Source of the DNA: Blastocystis hominis
Lineage: Eukaryota > Sar > Bigyra > Opalinata > Blastocystidae
Reading direction: 5' to 3'
Length of the DNA stretch: 64,000 nt
Assembly: GCF_000151665.1 (NCBI RefSeq)
Contig: NW_013171825.1
Span: 125,422-189,421, forward strand
Shown here one piece after another: positions 46,876 through 60,748 of the stretch. The notes beneath the pieces were generated by a model. It was not told the origin of the DNA, made no database searches, and worked only from the letters and a program-made list of their open reading frames with translations. The stretch's first letter is position 1. Each line of letters opens with the position of its first letter. The position numbers were made by a program, and so were the translations under genes.

Positions 46876-48094
46876 ATTTTTTGAGAAAATTGCTATTTCT
46901 AAAAAATAAGGCGACTACTGTGTTTCTTATTGTTTATTTTAACAGAATGGTATCCAAATATGTAACAAGAAGCAGAATAGTTTCTTTAGGAGTGATGAAT
47001 ATACATATATATATAGAGAGAGTCAATTTGTAAAAACCAGGAAATGTTAATATTCGAATTTCATGCTTTCTTATTCAATATATGTATATATATTAAAATT
47101 ACTATTGACTATAGAGTGATATACTTCCCAGAATACGCTACAACGAAATGATTGGTTGAACGAGTTTTATACATACTGTCGTATAATTGCCATTCCAAAA
47201 ATACAGGCTACTTTGCATTGAAGTGAATTCAACATTGTGGAATTCTCAGACGATGCCATTCCTCGTGTAATGTATTAGAACACCAGACCTATCGATTTCT
47301 ATGATTTTTGGCAATTTTAGATAGGGAAGATTAAGAATTAGTATTATGTTGTGGTTCTGCAGATTTTGAGAATTAGAGAGGAAGAAAGGAAAGGAAAAGA
47401 CATTGAAAGAGTATTTGATTGCATGCGAAGAGAAGGAACGAAAGAAGGGCACTGCTTTTGAAATAATACGTTAGTTGAAATGAAATATATAAATAGAAAG
47501 ACTAAGAATGTCACTTTTTGTATTACCGCGTATAATTCGACATTCTGAATTCAGGAACTGATTCTTATTAGGATGGGTAAAATGCACTGATGTATTTAGA
47601 TTCTAAAACACGATGTTCAGTATTATTTAGGTGCTTTTCAATATTAAATGCCTGTGGTATGTAAAATGACCACAATGCTTCAAAATAATATTGATAAGTT
47701 ATTGAAGTTACTCAACATTGTGATGATGTTTTACTTACTTTATTTTGTGAAATCTGATAGAATCAGCGTTTTGGTGATATAGTATAAACTATTGTTCATA
47801 TCGGCTGGAATAGTTTCATCATACATACCTAGAACACTCATTTCTGATTCTGAGAGTGAGTAACTAATCACCCAAAACATACATAGTAACGTACAAAACA
47901 CAACAAGGGTAGAAATGTGAAATTCGTATGCTATTAGCCGCAGATGAAAGTCAATTATCAACAGACATTCTCCCAGACAGTGAAAAGAGAAGTATTCAAC
48001 AAATTAAATAATAACTATACAAGTAATATACAACTCCCGCCCAAACACTCTGCTATAGGCGCGTGAAATCAAAACTATTGCCTCTATTTCTTGG
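46876..48094. other. AT-rich intergenic block; no supported gene
   Basis: Contains short (TA)n/(GA)n runs at about 46992-47010 and 47078-47094. A 73-codon minus-strand ORF (47740-47961) has one hydrophobic stretch (TLVVFCTLLCMFWVISY) but no family, motif or neighbour support; it may be a small membrane protein or chance. Confidence 0.5.
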
Positions 48095-51000
48095 TTACAC
48101 ATATGCTGGCTTCAGTATTATTCCAGGTTGAGCATTAACTTGCATCTGCTTTGTTTCTATATCACCACCCACTTGAATAGGCTTTATTCTAGAGTTTGCT
48201 TGGACTGGTACTGAGCGAGTTACACCCTTTTTTCTTATTGGAAGGTTCCTTGAAGATGATATCTTTCTTGGTTTACCATTTTTCTTATTTGCTTTTTTCT
48301 TTTCTGCTATATACTTAGAAACTAACCAACAAGCAGGAATAATTACAACTATGATAACAACTACAATAACATAGATGGAAGAATAGGACATGCAAATCCC
48401 TCTCACTTTGTCCCATTCTCCATCCTTTTCTCCAAGTAAGCAAGCTCGTTTCAACTTACCCACATATGGACCTTTCTCACGGCACTCATAAACAATAACA
48501 TCCCCAACATCTGTGGTGGGATACTCTCCATCCTCCTGACATTCCCCTTTTCTAAAAAATAACCTAACCGATGTATTGGTGACACCGACTTGATTCCTCC
48601 CAAAAATCGTTATTACAAAACCGAAATATTCAGTTGGCACTCCATGAATCTCTCCGGTTGTAGAATTCAATGATAGTCCTACAGGAAAAGAAGATCCAGA
48701 GGGTGAGTAAAACTCTTCAATGATGTTCATATATAGTGGAGCCCTGATGTAGACTTTTGTACCCGTGACAAATACGTAAAAACTATGTTCGTACTGCAGA
48801 TTAGCGGGTGGCCTTTGTATGCAATTCTCAGTGTGAATATCTCCTAATTGGCCGTTCGAGCAAATTCGATAAGTATTTCCATAATATCCATATCCACAAT
48901 CACCTAAAGAGTATTCTCCTTTTCCAACAGAAGCAAAACCATCAATTCCAGGACAAATACTACTTCCCCTAGGTTTGCAGAATAAGAACATGTATGAACT
49001 CACATACACGTTGTCCGATGCTGGGGCATCCACTTCGAATCTGAATTGTTTGAATCCAAATACCCCCTGAGGAATCGGCCAATGATTTCGCCCCAGTTCC
49101 TTGAGAGTTTGATCAGAAACTTCCAATATCTTTTGGTTAGATGACAAGCTATAGGAAGAAGCGGAGAGGGAAAACCCGTAATGTTCTCGGGCATACACAG
49201 TCTGCATTCCAAAGGCATTGAATCGAGTTCCTTCCAAGTTCTCCACCTTCCAATCGAAAAACGTTCCTACAGTATTTGGCAGATATCCATAAGATGTAAA
49301 ATTCAGTTCCAATAAATCACTTAAGCTTCCCATTAAGGGATTTGTGCCAGTCACTATTTCATAGCTATCTGCAACTATTGAACATTCATTGAGTCCAAAT
49401 ACTCCAGTTGCATCAAAAGAATGTTGTTCTTGATAAGTATCACTCATATACCGATGTATTTCAAAGGCCATAATGTTCTTTCCATTTACTCCCCTAACTG
49501 AATTTAGAATCACATGAAAGAAAGAGCAGCTGTTTATGTCATGAAGCGCAATGGCTGATGATTGTGAGTCAGCATTCTCTTCTAGATTGAATCGAGCCAC
49601 TATGTTCCCATTGAAATAAGCAGCAACTCCGCCATTATACTTAATACGTACATTTAACACAGAGTAAATGTCAATATCCGGAATATCCACTTCCTTTCGA
49701 ATGTAAGCCACGGTCATCGAATATACTAAAACCACACCTTGGTTCGGCCACCAGTCAGAATCATCAAAATCAAGTGTGTTCCAATACATCACATATTCAT
49801 AGCTAATCTTCCATTCAGTATTTTCCATCTGGAATGGCAAATAGGATGAGAACATCGTGCTTACAGAAGCTACCCCGCTAGGAACCTGACCCATTTCAAT
49901 GATCATCTCACCCTTGTCAACTGTGAGATAATAACCAGCAGGATTGGCCCAGCCATCACTTGCAGAATCAAATAGCTCAAGAGTGTAGATTCCATTCTCC
50001 AAACAAAAGTCTGTGTGGTGTAAAGAGAAAGGCCACTCAAATTGATCATTCGATTGGATGAGAGTTCCGCTTGTTCCAATTCCTTGAAAAAGTTTGAAGG
50101 AAGATTGCCCACAAAAGTAGTCAGTGAGAACCACCAGTGTCACTAAAGACTGTGCAACAGTACAGTCATCAATTGTAATGGAGAAGTTCGCAGTGGATAT
50201 GCCTCCAGTCAGTTTATTCGCAGTGATTGAAAAAGTGGTGGTTTCCTGATTCCATTTAGCAGTTCCAGAGATAATACCTGTAACAGGATCCAAAGAAAGT
50301 CCTCTAGGTAGAAAAGGAGTAATCCGGAAATGGGAGTAGTATTCAGAATTAGGATACACATCTTCCATCTTTACATGAGTGAAAATCCTGATTGATTCAT
50401 ATACAAGTTCGGGAATGGTTATAGTTGTTGACATTGAACCTAAATCAATGGTGTTAATATTCCAGTTACAGTTAGAACTATCGTCTGAACCAAAGTTCTC
50501 GAAACGATATTCATGATATGCAATGTTGTTGGTAAAAGAAATGGTTCGTACAGGACTACTTTGAAACCAAGTAGTATCAGACACTGTGATCAAGGTTGTC
50601 CATTCATCGTTTCCACTTCGAGCCTTTAATGTGAACTGGCGAACTTGCTGAGAAATCTGAGTGTCTTTCCCTAGAATCGTCACATGGTTGATCCATTCAT
50701 GTCGATCATTATTGAAAGCAATATTCAAATAATTATCAGTGCAAGATGATGAATAAATAGAGTAATCATAATAGTGGTTAAAGATATAAGAAACATCTCC
50801 ACTAATTCCATAGGAGGTGACAGTGTAGTCAAAAACGCGGGATTCCAAAACTTCATCCATTAATCGAAGGGCACAATCAAAGATCGCTTCCTTCTGGTTT
50901 ATATTGGCAGCAACGATTCCGATAGCAATGGTATTCAATCCCTGTTGTATGTAGTTTATAGCATCAACATCATTCATTGGTAGTGTTGTGATGGGAAGAG

Positions 51001-53175
51001 AAATCTGGTGATAAAGAGCATCTGCGTAAATGTTGTCAGCATAACTCATAAAGCTTATTGTAGCATCGGCCAATCCCTTTCGGAACGCTTCATGTCCATT
51101 CATGTAAACAATACATCCATACTTAAACTTGATGGATAGAACGAATGCAGTAATATTGCTGATGTCGGCAACAGTAAATGATTTTTTGTACAGCTGAATT
51201 TGATTGGAGGAATCTGGAAAGTTTGTATCATTTCCCTCCGTCCATTCTTCAGTGGAAGTCGATGAATACCAACCTAATGGAACTTCTCCATGCTTATAAT
51301 ACCAGTTGGAGTGAGTTGGGATAAGATACTGAACATTCATAGTACGGGTTGCAGGAAAACCAACGTGGGAATCATATCTCATACGTAGTATCGTTTCCAT
51401 TTCGTCACCAGATAAAATGGCACGAACGTAGAGAAAAGAGTCTTTACACCAACTCCTTATGTTACTCCAAACAGTCACTTCATACGTCGATCCAGTGACG
51501 CAAATAGTCGTGGTAATATTCTGGTCGTCTCTCTGCTCTGATCCGTAAGGAATAGATACAATAACTTCCTGAGTAAGCACATCCTTGATATAAAATGCCT
51601 CATTATAAGAGCCACAACTGTAGGCACGAAGAACATTAAGCATTGTACCCGGACAATCATGAATCGTTAGAGTGAATGATCCAGTGTAGGTGTTGCCATT
51701 TGTAGTCGAAGTTACAATAACCTCTAAATCGGACACAGTAGTATGTGCCATTCCAGATATCAGACAAGTGGTAGCATCAATGACAAGATCTTCTGGAAGG
51801 TTCTGAGCTGTACATGAAGTGAATCCATATAGATCAGGTCGAATATACACCTCTTCATAGTTTGCCAAGAATGTGTATTTGTTAGGAGTATATGGGATTG
51901 TAGTAGGAATCGAAATCGAGCAAATCAAAGGCTGGAATTCGTATATCTCCATATAGTCAGAAGAACTTCTGATAAAATTGGCCCGATAGTAGGGGTATAG
52001 TGAAGTATTAAAATAACCATAGAAGGATTGATAGACTTGACTATTATATGAAGCTTCAGAAACAAAAATCACATCGGTCCACTGCTGATTATCATGCGAT
52101 CCTTGCCAAGAGAATTCTTTGGGTACAAAGGATGGTGTAATATCTGGCCAAATACGGACTGCATTAATCATGGCTTTAGGTTCCATAGAAGTGAATGTTG
52201 CAGTAATAGGGAGATTTACAGACCAAACACTATAACTCGATGATTTCGAAAAATCAAAAATATCGGAATAGGAAGATAAGGGAGTTCCATATGTAGATTT
52301 TGCATAGATAAAGCAATTACCTTCACGAATAGAGGCAGCCAGAATGGCAAGATAGGCATTGAAGTCAACAGTAGCTTGTGTAACAGAATTGAGGTGGATT
52401 TCAACAGCCAGAATCGATTGCTGTGAGGCCACTTCAGAGCCAGGTCGAATGAATCCATGATAATTGATTTCAGGATACTCTCCAGTCGCTGTAGTAGAAG
52501 CAGAAACCTCTCCTTCAGGCAGATTGTCGCGATAGACCTCAATTCCATTGATATAGGCAATCACTCCAGCCTTGTAGTACAGTCTCACATCATAAGCAGC
52601 CATATCTGAAAGACCCACAAACTGCTTGCGGAAATATTGAGTACCAGACACAGTTGTTGCTGTTACAGAGCCAAGTGTAGCATCCATCCAGGCACTATCA
52701 GAGAAAGAATAGTCAGTCCAACCAATCGCAGCACTTCCAGAAATCATCTTCCAAATAGCATCCTGTTCAATGCCATAATATAGAGAAATGGTATATGTTT
52801 CTTTGTTGGGGTAAGTCATATAATTTTTAAAAATAACATTTCCATATTTACCATATATTGTTAGATATGAATGACTTTCCCAAGAACCACCTGTAGAATG
52901 AAGTAACTCCAGTGTATATTGGTTATTCGTTGATGACATTAGGCACTGCTCGCTAATATAAGTCACACCTGTAGTCATGTTAGAAGCAGTGAAAAGAAGA
53001 GTAGAGCCAGCATAAACCTTAAATGATTCCTGATGAGCATCACAAATAGACCAGGTTTTTACAAATTTCATATAGGTTTGTCCAGAATCACAAACAATAT
53101 CGCTTAGCGTAATTGAGACTACTAGTCATGCATGGCTATATCCGTACATAAAAGGAGAGCACAAAGAGCATACAT
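48095..53175 (-). CDS. Large secreted/membrane-anchored surface protein with Ig-like (He_PIG) repeats
   Basis: Exons 53175-53148 and 53118-48095 around a 29-nt intron; 1683 residues. Exon 1 completes a signal peptide (MYALCALLLFSITLSD). The ectodomain alternates beta-rich units: CVTGSTYEVTVWSN-like turns, YYKAGVIAYINGIEVYRDNL and its copies, and putative Ig units with the He_PIG signature (RGLSLDPVTGIISGTA, GLSLNSTTGEIHGVP). One CCP-like Cys module (CPGIDGFASVGKGEYSLGDC) recalls those of the receptor at 21-30 kb. TM helix at about 1585-1608 (IYVIVVVIIVVIIPACWLV), then a basic cytoplasmic tail of about 75 residues. Likely cell-surface adhesion or recognition. AT-rich, unlike the GC-rich receptor, and almost without introns. 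Confidence 0.82.
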
Positions 53176-54525
53176 AATAATTAAATTTGAAGAATTTGAG
53201 GATTTAACAAAAAAGATTCGTTATATTAAAAAAAAGACAATTATGGAAAAAGAATTTAAGATGGGTTAACAAATTAAAAATGAAAAAGTCTTGTGATCAC
53301 GTATCTTTCAAATGAGGGAGCCCATAGGGGCAAATCATCAAATGTGGTAAATTACTTCAAAAACAAGGGATGAAACAATATGAATGCTATTCTTAACAAA
53401 AATATATACTTCTAGAAATAGTATTTCAATTGACATGCCTTTATGACAAAAGTAAGAGTGTCGGAACAAACCATACTATTTTGTATGATTACGGTCAAAA
53501 AGCCTATTTTTGTAAAACTATATGGCTGATACTTTGGCGTGGACATGGACTCAAAGTGTAAATGAGCAAAAGGGTAAAAAGCATACGTTGTTTAAGTCAT
53601 TCCTGTCTACTAATCCCCCATACATAGTCAAATTGTAACTTCCTTGAATCAATTACATCCAACAACTTTGTAACACCCCCTTTTATAAATCGCATTTTAG
53701 TCATGGTTCAGATAACGATAAACAGGTGTGGTGAAGCTTAACTCCTGAAGAGTTATTCTGTTTTCCAAACCATTTCAATTCAATTTAGTAAATTCTCATT
53801 CAATTACTACAAAAAACGAAATGACAAATTCTTTTTATATACTTGAATTAAATATCCAGTCTATAAGATGATTTCATAATAGTATTTACCTCTGCTTGAC
53901 AAGCAACATTGATTCGTTCAAGAAATGTTTTGTCAGGTATAACCCGTTTTTGTTTTGATCTTTAAGCTACTACTGGATTGTCTCAACTGTCATATTCATG
54001 GCTCAACAATTATTACGTTGAACGAATTACAAGAAAGATCGGAATATACTAGTTTAACCAGTTTGGGTTGCAATGATAAAATAGAGTCAATCGATGATTA
54101 GATCCTTGATTAATGACCAAATAATGATGGTAAGGGATTTAAAACAAATAAGGACAGTGTTCTTAGGATGAACTTAGCAATAAAATGAAGTGAAAATAGA
54201 GGTGTTGGAATTATTGCTAAGTCTCAATCCTTTTTCCCGTTAATTCTCTTTATTTATCATGCGCTGAGTAAAAAAACCGCAGAAAGAATAATTCTCGTGT
54301 CTCTTACATTATCAATTATAATTATACAAATCCAAAAAGGAATGTATTTTTTAACACAATATCAAGATCAAATACAATAATATTAAAGTATATTCTTATA
54401 TTATAAGGTTCTAACCAAGTTTTATGCTTTATCTTTTTCCAATCTAACTAAGTGGTAATTTGTTTGAAAAAACAGGTTAAACTAATAATTAGAGTCACTA
54501 AATCAGTATCGATATTAAAGAATTC
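53176..54525. other. AT-rich intergenic stretch, no gene seen
   Basis: 1.35 kb of AT-rich sequence with short homopolymers; no ORF with family or paralogue support, no tRNA-like fold noticed. Confidence 0.65.
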
Positions 54526-55660
54526 TTAATCGCTACAATTAAAAATGCAAGCCGTTATGCACAATACAAAAAAACCTATAGAGAGCAAGGTAGATAATAA
54601 ATCTAAAAAGAATTTATACTTTTTTGCACCGAATATCAAGCATATAATGGTACATACTGTCTCTACAATGCATAAAAGAGCAGGGAACAATTTCCATTTC
54701 TCGGAGTCATAATCCTTAATTAACCAATAAAGAGAACCCCATAGGCCAAGATATAAAATGATAATGTAACGAAAAAAGTCACTGAATATTGCGGCTATTA
54801 TTAACATTATTAATATAGTAATGGGATAGTAAAACCATATAATCCTCCAACCATTTTCACAACCCTTATCTTCAATAATCGAGACTGCCACTACAACTAG
54901 GATTATTGCAATAAGGATATATATGACTATTGGAAAATCAATTATTAATAGTATAACACAAATTAAAAGAGTACTACCCATAACAATAGCAGCTCCAATT
55001 AAAATGTACTTACTCTCTTTCTGTTTATAAGCCATAATCAAGTAAACAATAAATGTTACTATTACACCACCAACAACAATATAGCCATATTTAATATACT
55101 TAGTGTAACCTAAACTCATATTTAAACATATATAAACACATGTGCTTAAAATAATACCAGAGCTAGAATAAGCGATATTTTTATTCCATTTATAAATATG
55201 AGCAAACATGAACATATCATAAACTAAATAAAAGCCGATTGAAAATAACAGGAAATATTCCGAGATTTGATTGTTTGATGATGCCAATATGATACTTATT
55301 ATCAGACAAGTAAACAATATTGCACCAGCGCAAAGTATAAAGTCTATAGTGTTCCATCTACGATAGTGAGCGATCACAAATAAGAGATAGATAAAATAAA
55401 ATCCAATTGCAAATATTAATAAATACACTAATGAAGGGTTTTGAAAAACTAGTATAATCAAGCATATTATTAAGCTCAAAAACATTATAATACCAGCACC
55501 ATAGAGTACTACTTCTTTCTTCCATTTATTATTTTTAGCTTTCATATATAAGAGATATGTGAAAAAGAGTCCAGATGCCATAATACCAAAATATAGATTA
55601 ATGAAGAAACCTATCATGACAAATAATAAACCAGCAGCTATGTACCCTGCGTAAATATTA
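54526..55660 (-). CDS. Polytopic membrane protein, C-terminal part (cut by the gap)
   Basis: About 378 residues in one frame from the gap edge to TAG 54526-54528, made of roughly 11-13 hydrophobic segments separated by short charged loops (KAKNNKWKKEV, YRRWNTID, IYKWNKN, YKQKESK) at regular spacing, as if built from an internal repeat. No transporter motif recognised. It probably continues the MORN protein on the other side of the gap, since both run minus and both are cut there; the frame relation cannot be tested because the gap length is not certain. Confidence 0.7.
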
Positions 55661-55734
55661 NNNNNNNNNNNNNNNNNNNNNNNNNNNNNNNNNNNNNNNN
55701 NNNNNNNNNNNNNNNNNNNNNNNNNNNNNNNNNN
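55661..55734. other. Assembly gap (run of 74 N)
   Basis: Unknown sequence and perhaps arbitrary length. It lies between a MORN-repeat frame and a multi-TM frame. Confidence 0.99.
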
Positions 55735-57721
55735 ATTCTCCATCATAAACAATGTTTCCATATTGATATAGTTTACCTTGACCATTTCTTTTTCCATTTT
55801 TAAAACTGCCCTTGTATAATAATGAATCTCCATCATTATCATATTCTTCACCTTCTCCTTCTCGTTGATAATTGGATTCAATGGAATCATTATACTCTCC
55901 TTCATATGTCTTTTTACCGTTTTTAATTTCCGTCATTATTCCATTATTAAACAGTTTCATTGTTTCAATTTCTTTGTCATCTTCCCATCGACTTACTCGA
56001 GTAATTTGATTATTGTGATATTGATAAGATAGTCCATTATACTTCTTATTCCTATCAAGGTGAGAAATACGACATAAATTGCCATTACTATCTCGTTCCT
56101 CCCAAAATTGCTTCTTGTTTGGTATTGGATATAGTTTGTTTCCGCTTTTGTAGTATCCTTCAAATATCACATCACCATTTTTGTCATATTCCGTACATTC
56201 ACCTTCACGAAGTCCATTTCTGAATCCACCTTCGTACCATACTTTATGAGGTTCATCATAAAACTTGCATCTTCCACTCAGCGAAACCTGTTTACCTTCA
56301 TGCCATTCACTGATTTTTGTTACTGTTCCATTTTCATAAAAATAACATACACCCTCATATCGCCCTTCACTGTCTTTCTTACAAATACTTTTCAAATTGC
56401 CATAGTCATCATATTCTTTCCAATATCCAGCCATTTCATTTAACCGAACCATATTCAATTGCTTATCATTTCCATAGTATCCTTCAATCCATTGATTCTG
56501 TGCTGCATTATATACCTTGTAATATCCATTATATGGAACTACTCTTCCTTCCTCCCAACGACATATTGCTTGCAAGTTTCCATTTTCGAAAGTATAACAA
56601 ATCCCATTATAGTTTCCATTATCATCTATTTCACAAATATGAGTCAGATTACCGTTATCGTCAAATTCCTTCCAATATCCAGCCATTTCGGCCATCGGAA
56701 ATTTATTGAGAATAGTATTCCCATTATAGAATCCATCGATCCATTTTCTTTGTGCTACGTCGTAAAACTTAATGCTTCCCATTAATGAATATTCCCTTCC
56801 GTTCAGCCATTCGCTTATTCTTTTCACTTTGCCAGTCTCATAAAAATAACAAATACCTTCATATCTCCCACAATTGTCTATTTTGCAAATGCTTTTCAGA
56901 TTACCGTTTTCATCATATTCTTTCCAATATCCAGCCATTTCAGATAAACGAACCATATTCAACTTTATACCATTCGAATAGAAACATTCAGATATCATAC
57001 TTCCATTTATATCATATTCCTTAATTACACCATTACAAACTCCATTCTTATATTCTCCTTCAATCCATTTTCTGTTTCTTTCATCATACAACTTGAAATA
57101 TCCAGTATAGGGAGTTTCGTTACCTTCATGCCATTCACTTAGTCGTTTTACTTCACCATTCTCGTAGTAAAAGCAAACACCATCATTTTGGCCTTCATCA
57201 TCTTTCTTACAAACGCTTCGTAGATTCATGTTGTCATCGTATTCTTTCCAGTATCCTTCCATTTCGATCATCTTTACTAGTTTCTTACCTTTGTCATACA
57301 ATCCTTCATAGACTACAGTACCATTTTCGTCATACTCTTTTCCTTTTCCTTGACGATAACCATTTACAAAACTTCCTTCAAAGAATAATACTCCGTTTTC
57401 ATCAAAGATAGTACAGGGACCGTTTGCTACACCTTCGACAAATGTCAAGGTTGCAATTAATACGCTTTTGTTGGAAATGAGTGTCGACTCACCATCCATT
57501 TTCTGATTTTTGAGATGGGTGATAATCTTATAGTCCACATGAGGCGGACCTATTATTACTGTAGCTATATTTACTCTGCTATCAACAGATGAGATAGGAA
57601 ATTGTTCACTAAAGTTACATTCCCAACAACTATTTCTTGTAGGTTCAGAAATCACATGCTCAGCCATCGGAATGGCAATAAACCCACTATTTGATTCTTT
57701 ACTTTGCTGTAGATTGCTCAT
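55735..57721 (-). CDS. MORN-repeat protein, N-terminal part (cut by the gap)
   Basis: About 660 residues from MSNLQQSKE to the gap. Dense MORN-type repeats (EGSFVNGYRQGKGKEYDENG, YEGLYDKGKK, EGEYKNGVCNGVIKEYD, EGDVIFEGYY-like) alternate with a second unit of about 60 residues: EMAGYWKEYDDNGNL---C--D, GICYFYENG-VKRISEWH, KFYDE---KWIEG. This unit is repeated at least five times at the DNA level too. MORN repeats bind lipids or proteins near membranes; with the following TM part this may be a membrane-anchored scaffold. The frame is open above ATG57721 to 57769, so the start is not certain. Confidence 0.75.
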
Positions 57722-58509
57722 CAATGTTTTTATGAAAATTGTTCCTGGTGACACTAATCGTTTTCCCACTCTGTTAATTTTAACAATCGAAAATAACTCT
57801 GTTTCTGTATAATTTGGATTTACATTATTATTATATTATATTATATTATATTATACATATACAATTATTACACAAAGTGTTGGCTGGTTTAGAACACTTG
57901 ATTGTTATTGTTCTCTTCTGTTCAATAATGTGCTGTAAATATATCAAGCATGACATATATACCTTCATTTCTATATCACGAAGAATCACTTGTTACACCT
58001 TTCACAAACCGTAGAATTGTTTATTATTATTATTAAAATGATTACACTTACGATAATTAATTTATAATACAATCACAATGTTTCCATTTTACATTCACTA
58101 GTGATCAGAATCTTAGACCACTGTACATTATGATTAAAGTGAGTTGTATAGGTATCTATAATTATCATAATCAATCACTACACAAATAGGTATTGATTAT
58201 TTTCACAGTCATTATCACCTTAATAAAACCAAATCAAGCATAATGTGGAATAATCTAGAATATATATATATAATGATATTAGGGTTTCAGGCACGAAAGG
58301 CCATCCTTTTCCCTTTTTTCTTATTTGGCCACATATTCCTATTCTTTCACTAATTATAGTATTTATATGTATATAATTATTTTTTCATTTTCAAATAATT
58401 CACTTGTATATCTACTGACTTTTACACTCTCTGCAAACTCTAGTTTTCAGTATCGATTCTAATCTATTCTATTCCACATAAATATCGATATATCACATGA
58501 ATTCTAGAT
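57722..58509. other. AT-rich intergenic block with ATATT microsatellite
   Basis: (ATATT)n at about 57829-57856 and an (ATT)n tract at about 58022-58036; an (AT)n run at 58259-58272. No gene seen. Confidence 0.7.
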
Positions 58510-58850
58510 ATCGTAAGTAGTAGGGAAATGACGCAAAACACGCGCAACCTTGGCTGCCCTTTTTCGGATAAAGATGCCTTTCCGACCCCATCTACGAGAG
58601 CGCGAAAACCGAAGACGCTCCTCGGACCCCATCTTCAGAAGATTCAAAAACGCGCGAAGCCCCTAAAGTCGGGGTCTAAGGGGTGACTTTGCCCCTTGAA
58701 TTTTTCGCCTTTCAAGAGAAGAAGGGGCTAATGAGGGACATTTTTGCTGTCCATTTTCGGCCATTGTCTACCTGTCTGTCTCGATGCCCACGCATCACTC
58801 GCGCGGAAACTGATAGTTGCCCTGTTGTCTGTGGTAAAGAGAGAAAGACC

Positions 58851-60748
58851 ATGCACTACTCCATGCTTATACAAGGCTCACCCACCAACGGCTCATTCAC
58901 TTAGATTAATCCGTACAAGTTAAAGAATCCTTACATCACTTCCATGACTGTCCTGTTTCGACCCAAGGATGCCCAGGCTATGTTCAACAATGTGGACACG
59001 ACGAACATTGTCACGAATTCGAATGACGAGACTGTGACGATCCCTGCTGGTTATTATACGATCAGTGAGATCATTGCCTTGCTCAATACCATGACCGATA
59101 CCACATTCTCCATATCTACGAACGCCTCGTCGTTCGGCTGTATCTGGATTCAGTCCCCACACACAATTGATTTCACGGATGCACCTGACATTCGTGAGAT
59201 CCTCGGCTTAGATGGACGAACGGTCATTCTACCTGCTTCGTTCAGTGGATCGAATGTGATTGATATCACGCGAAATCGCCAAGTGATCCAGGTCTACTCG
59301 ACGATCGTGCGATCATCGGACCTGAAGATTGCCAACCAGAACAACAACCTGCTCACCACGATGATCATTGACGATCCAACGGCTGACTACGTGTGAACTG
59401 TGGAAGACGTGTGCATTCCAATGATCACTCGGTTTGATCAATTGATGTTCGTGTTCCGCGATATGGAAGGCAAGACGATGCGACTGAACGGCGAATTCGA
59501 ACTCCAGTTGACGATTGAGGACGTGTATGATGAAGTGCCTTCATCGATTGTCTCTGCAAACCAGTTCTCCATGATCGAAGTGTTCGGTAATACTACGAAG
59601 AAGGAAGTGAAGCTGGACAATTCTCTCTCGTTCGACCAGTGCTACATCTCGTCTGTGTCGTTGTATACGGACTTCGTGTTGCACAATGTGCCGACTGATC
59701 AAGTGGTGCTAATCAATGCTGGCGCTACGATTCAAGAGATCGCGATACCACGCGGTGTATACGACATCGAGACGATCATTGCAAAGCTGAATGCTAGTGA
59801 TGCCCTGTTCGAATTGGTGTATAGCGGTGAGAATACGTTCCACATCACGGTAGATCACTTCTACATGATCGATTTCACGAATGCACCAGAGATCAAATCG
59901 ATCCTCGGATTCGAATCGGACATCTTGGTGAAAGGAGTGGATAACCCGAAGCGCTACTACCTGTCTTCCTCGTGTAATCACGTGGTTGTTACTGACAGCA
60001 GGGACTCGCACATGTTGACATTGCCTGTCGGTTACTACACGTTCAGCGAGTTCATCGAGGCTGTCGGTGCTGAGATGGTGAAAGTGCTTCCACTCACATC
60101 CATGACGATCGAGGATGATCATGTTCGTTTCAATGTCCAAGCAGACGGATGGTATTTCGATCGATCCAGTGTTGACACGACGATCGATGGTTTTGGTTGG
60201 ACTCCATGGTTCAAATTGGCATCAACGGTACGCAATCTGTGCATCGAACGACCTGTGGAAGCTTCGTTCAACCCTGAAAGCGATTCACCACCTGATATGA
60301 CGAATGATCAAGGTATTGGTGGTCATGCATACATAGGATCAATCACCTTCATTGCGTATGACTGGAAAATGCGTACGAATGATAATCGGTTCCTGCTAAA
60401 GCCTCTCGCGACATACACGATGCGCCTAGCTGATGGTTCAGTACTCGATAGTGGTGAATTCTACTTAACGGAGGATACGTCTACCCCGATCAAGATGAAT
60501 ACTCTTACAACCACATGTTTTAATGAGCTCAATGCTCGATATGCGAGTGCTATGGAACTACCTCCATCTCACCAGAATGCGATTGCGTGGACGGTGAATG
60601 ACAATAGAGAAAGCATGTCATGGACTGCGAAGGACTATGCACCAGAATTGGAATTGCATATTACATCGGAAAATACAGGTGACTTGGTGTCATCGAATGG
60701 TTCTTCGATCGGACCTTGGTATTCCAAGGATAGTTATATCACACGAGA
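58851..60748 (+). pseudogene. Virion-module protein, broken by two in-frame stops
   Basis: A single reading frame from ATG58851 with TAG at 58902-58904 and TGA at 59394-59396, otherwise open to about 60748. The module pattern continues across the TGA: the part before it ends with the V-Y-S-IV strand and the part after it supplies the closing VCIPMITRFDQLMFVFRD and ELQLTIEDV strands that end the intact copies downstream. Three copies of the module start are visible (TIPAGYYTISEII, AIPRGVYDIETII, TLPVGYYTFSEFI). The frame then shifts near 60749. Decay, sequencing error and stop read-through are possible; decay is most likely. Confidence 0.65.

Noticed and set aside
59394-59396. TGA read as selenocysteine or as a sense codon in a changed code
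   Set aside because: Host and element genes here use TGA as a stop (for example 5421, 14771, 61911); no local hairpin was obvious. Decay is simpler.
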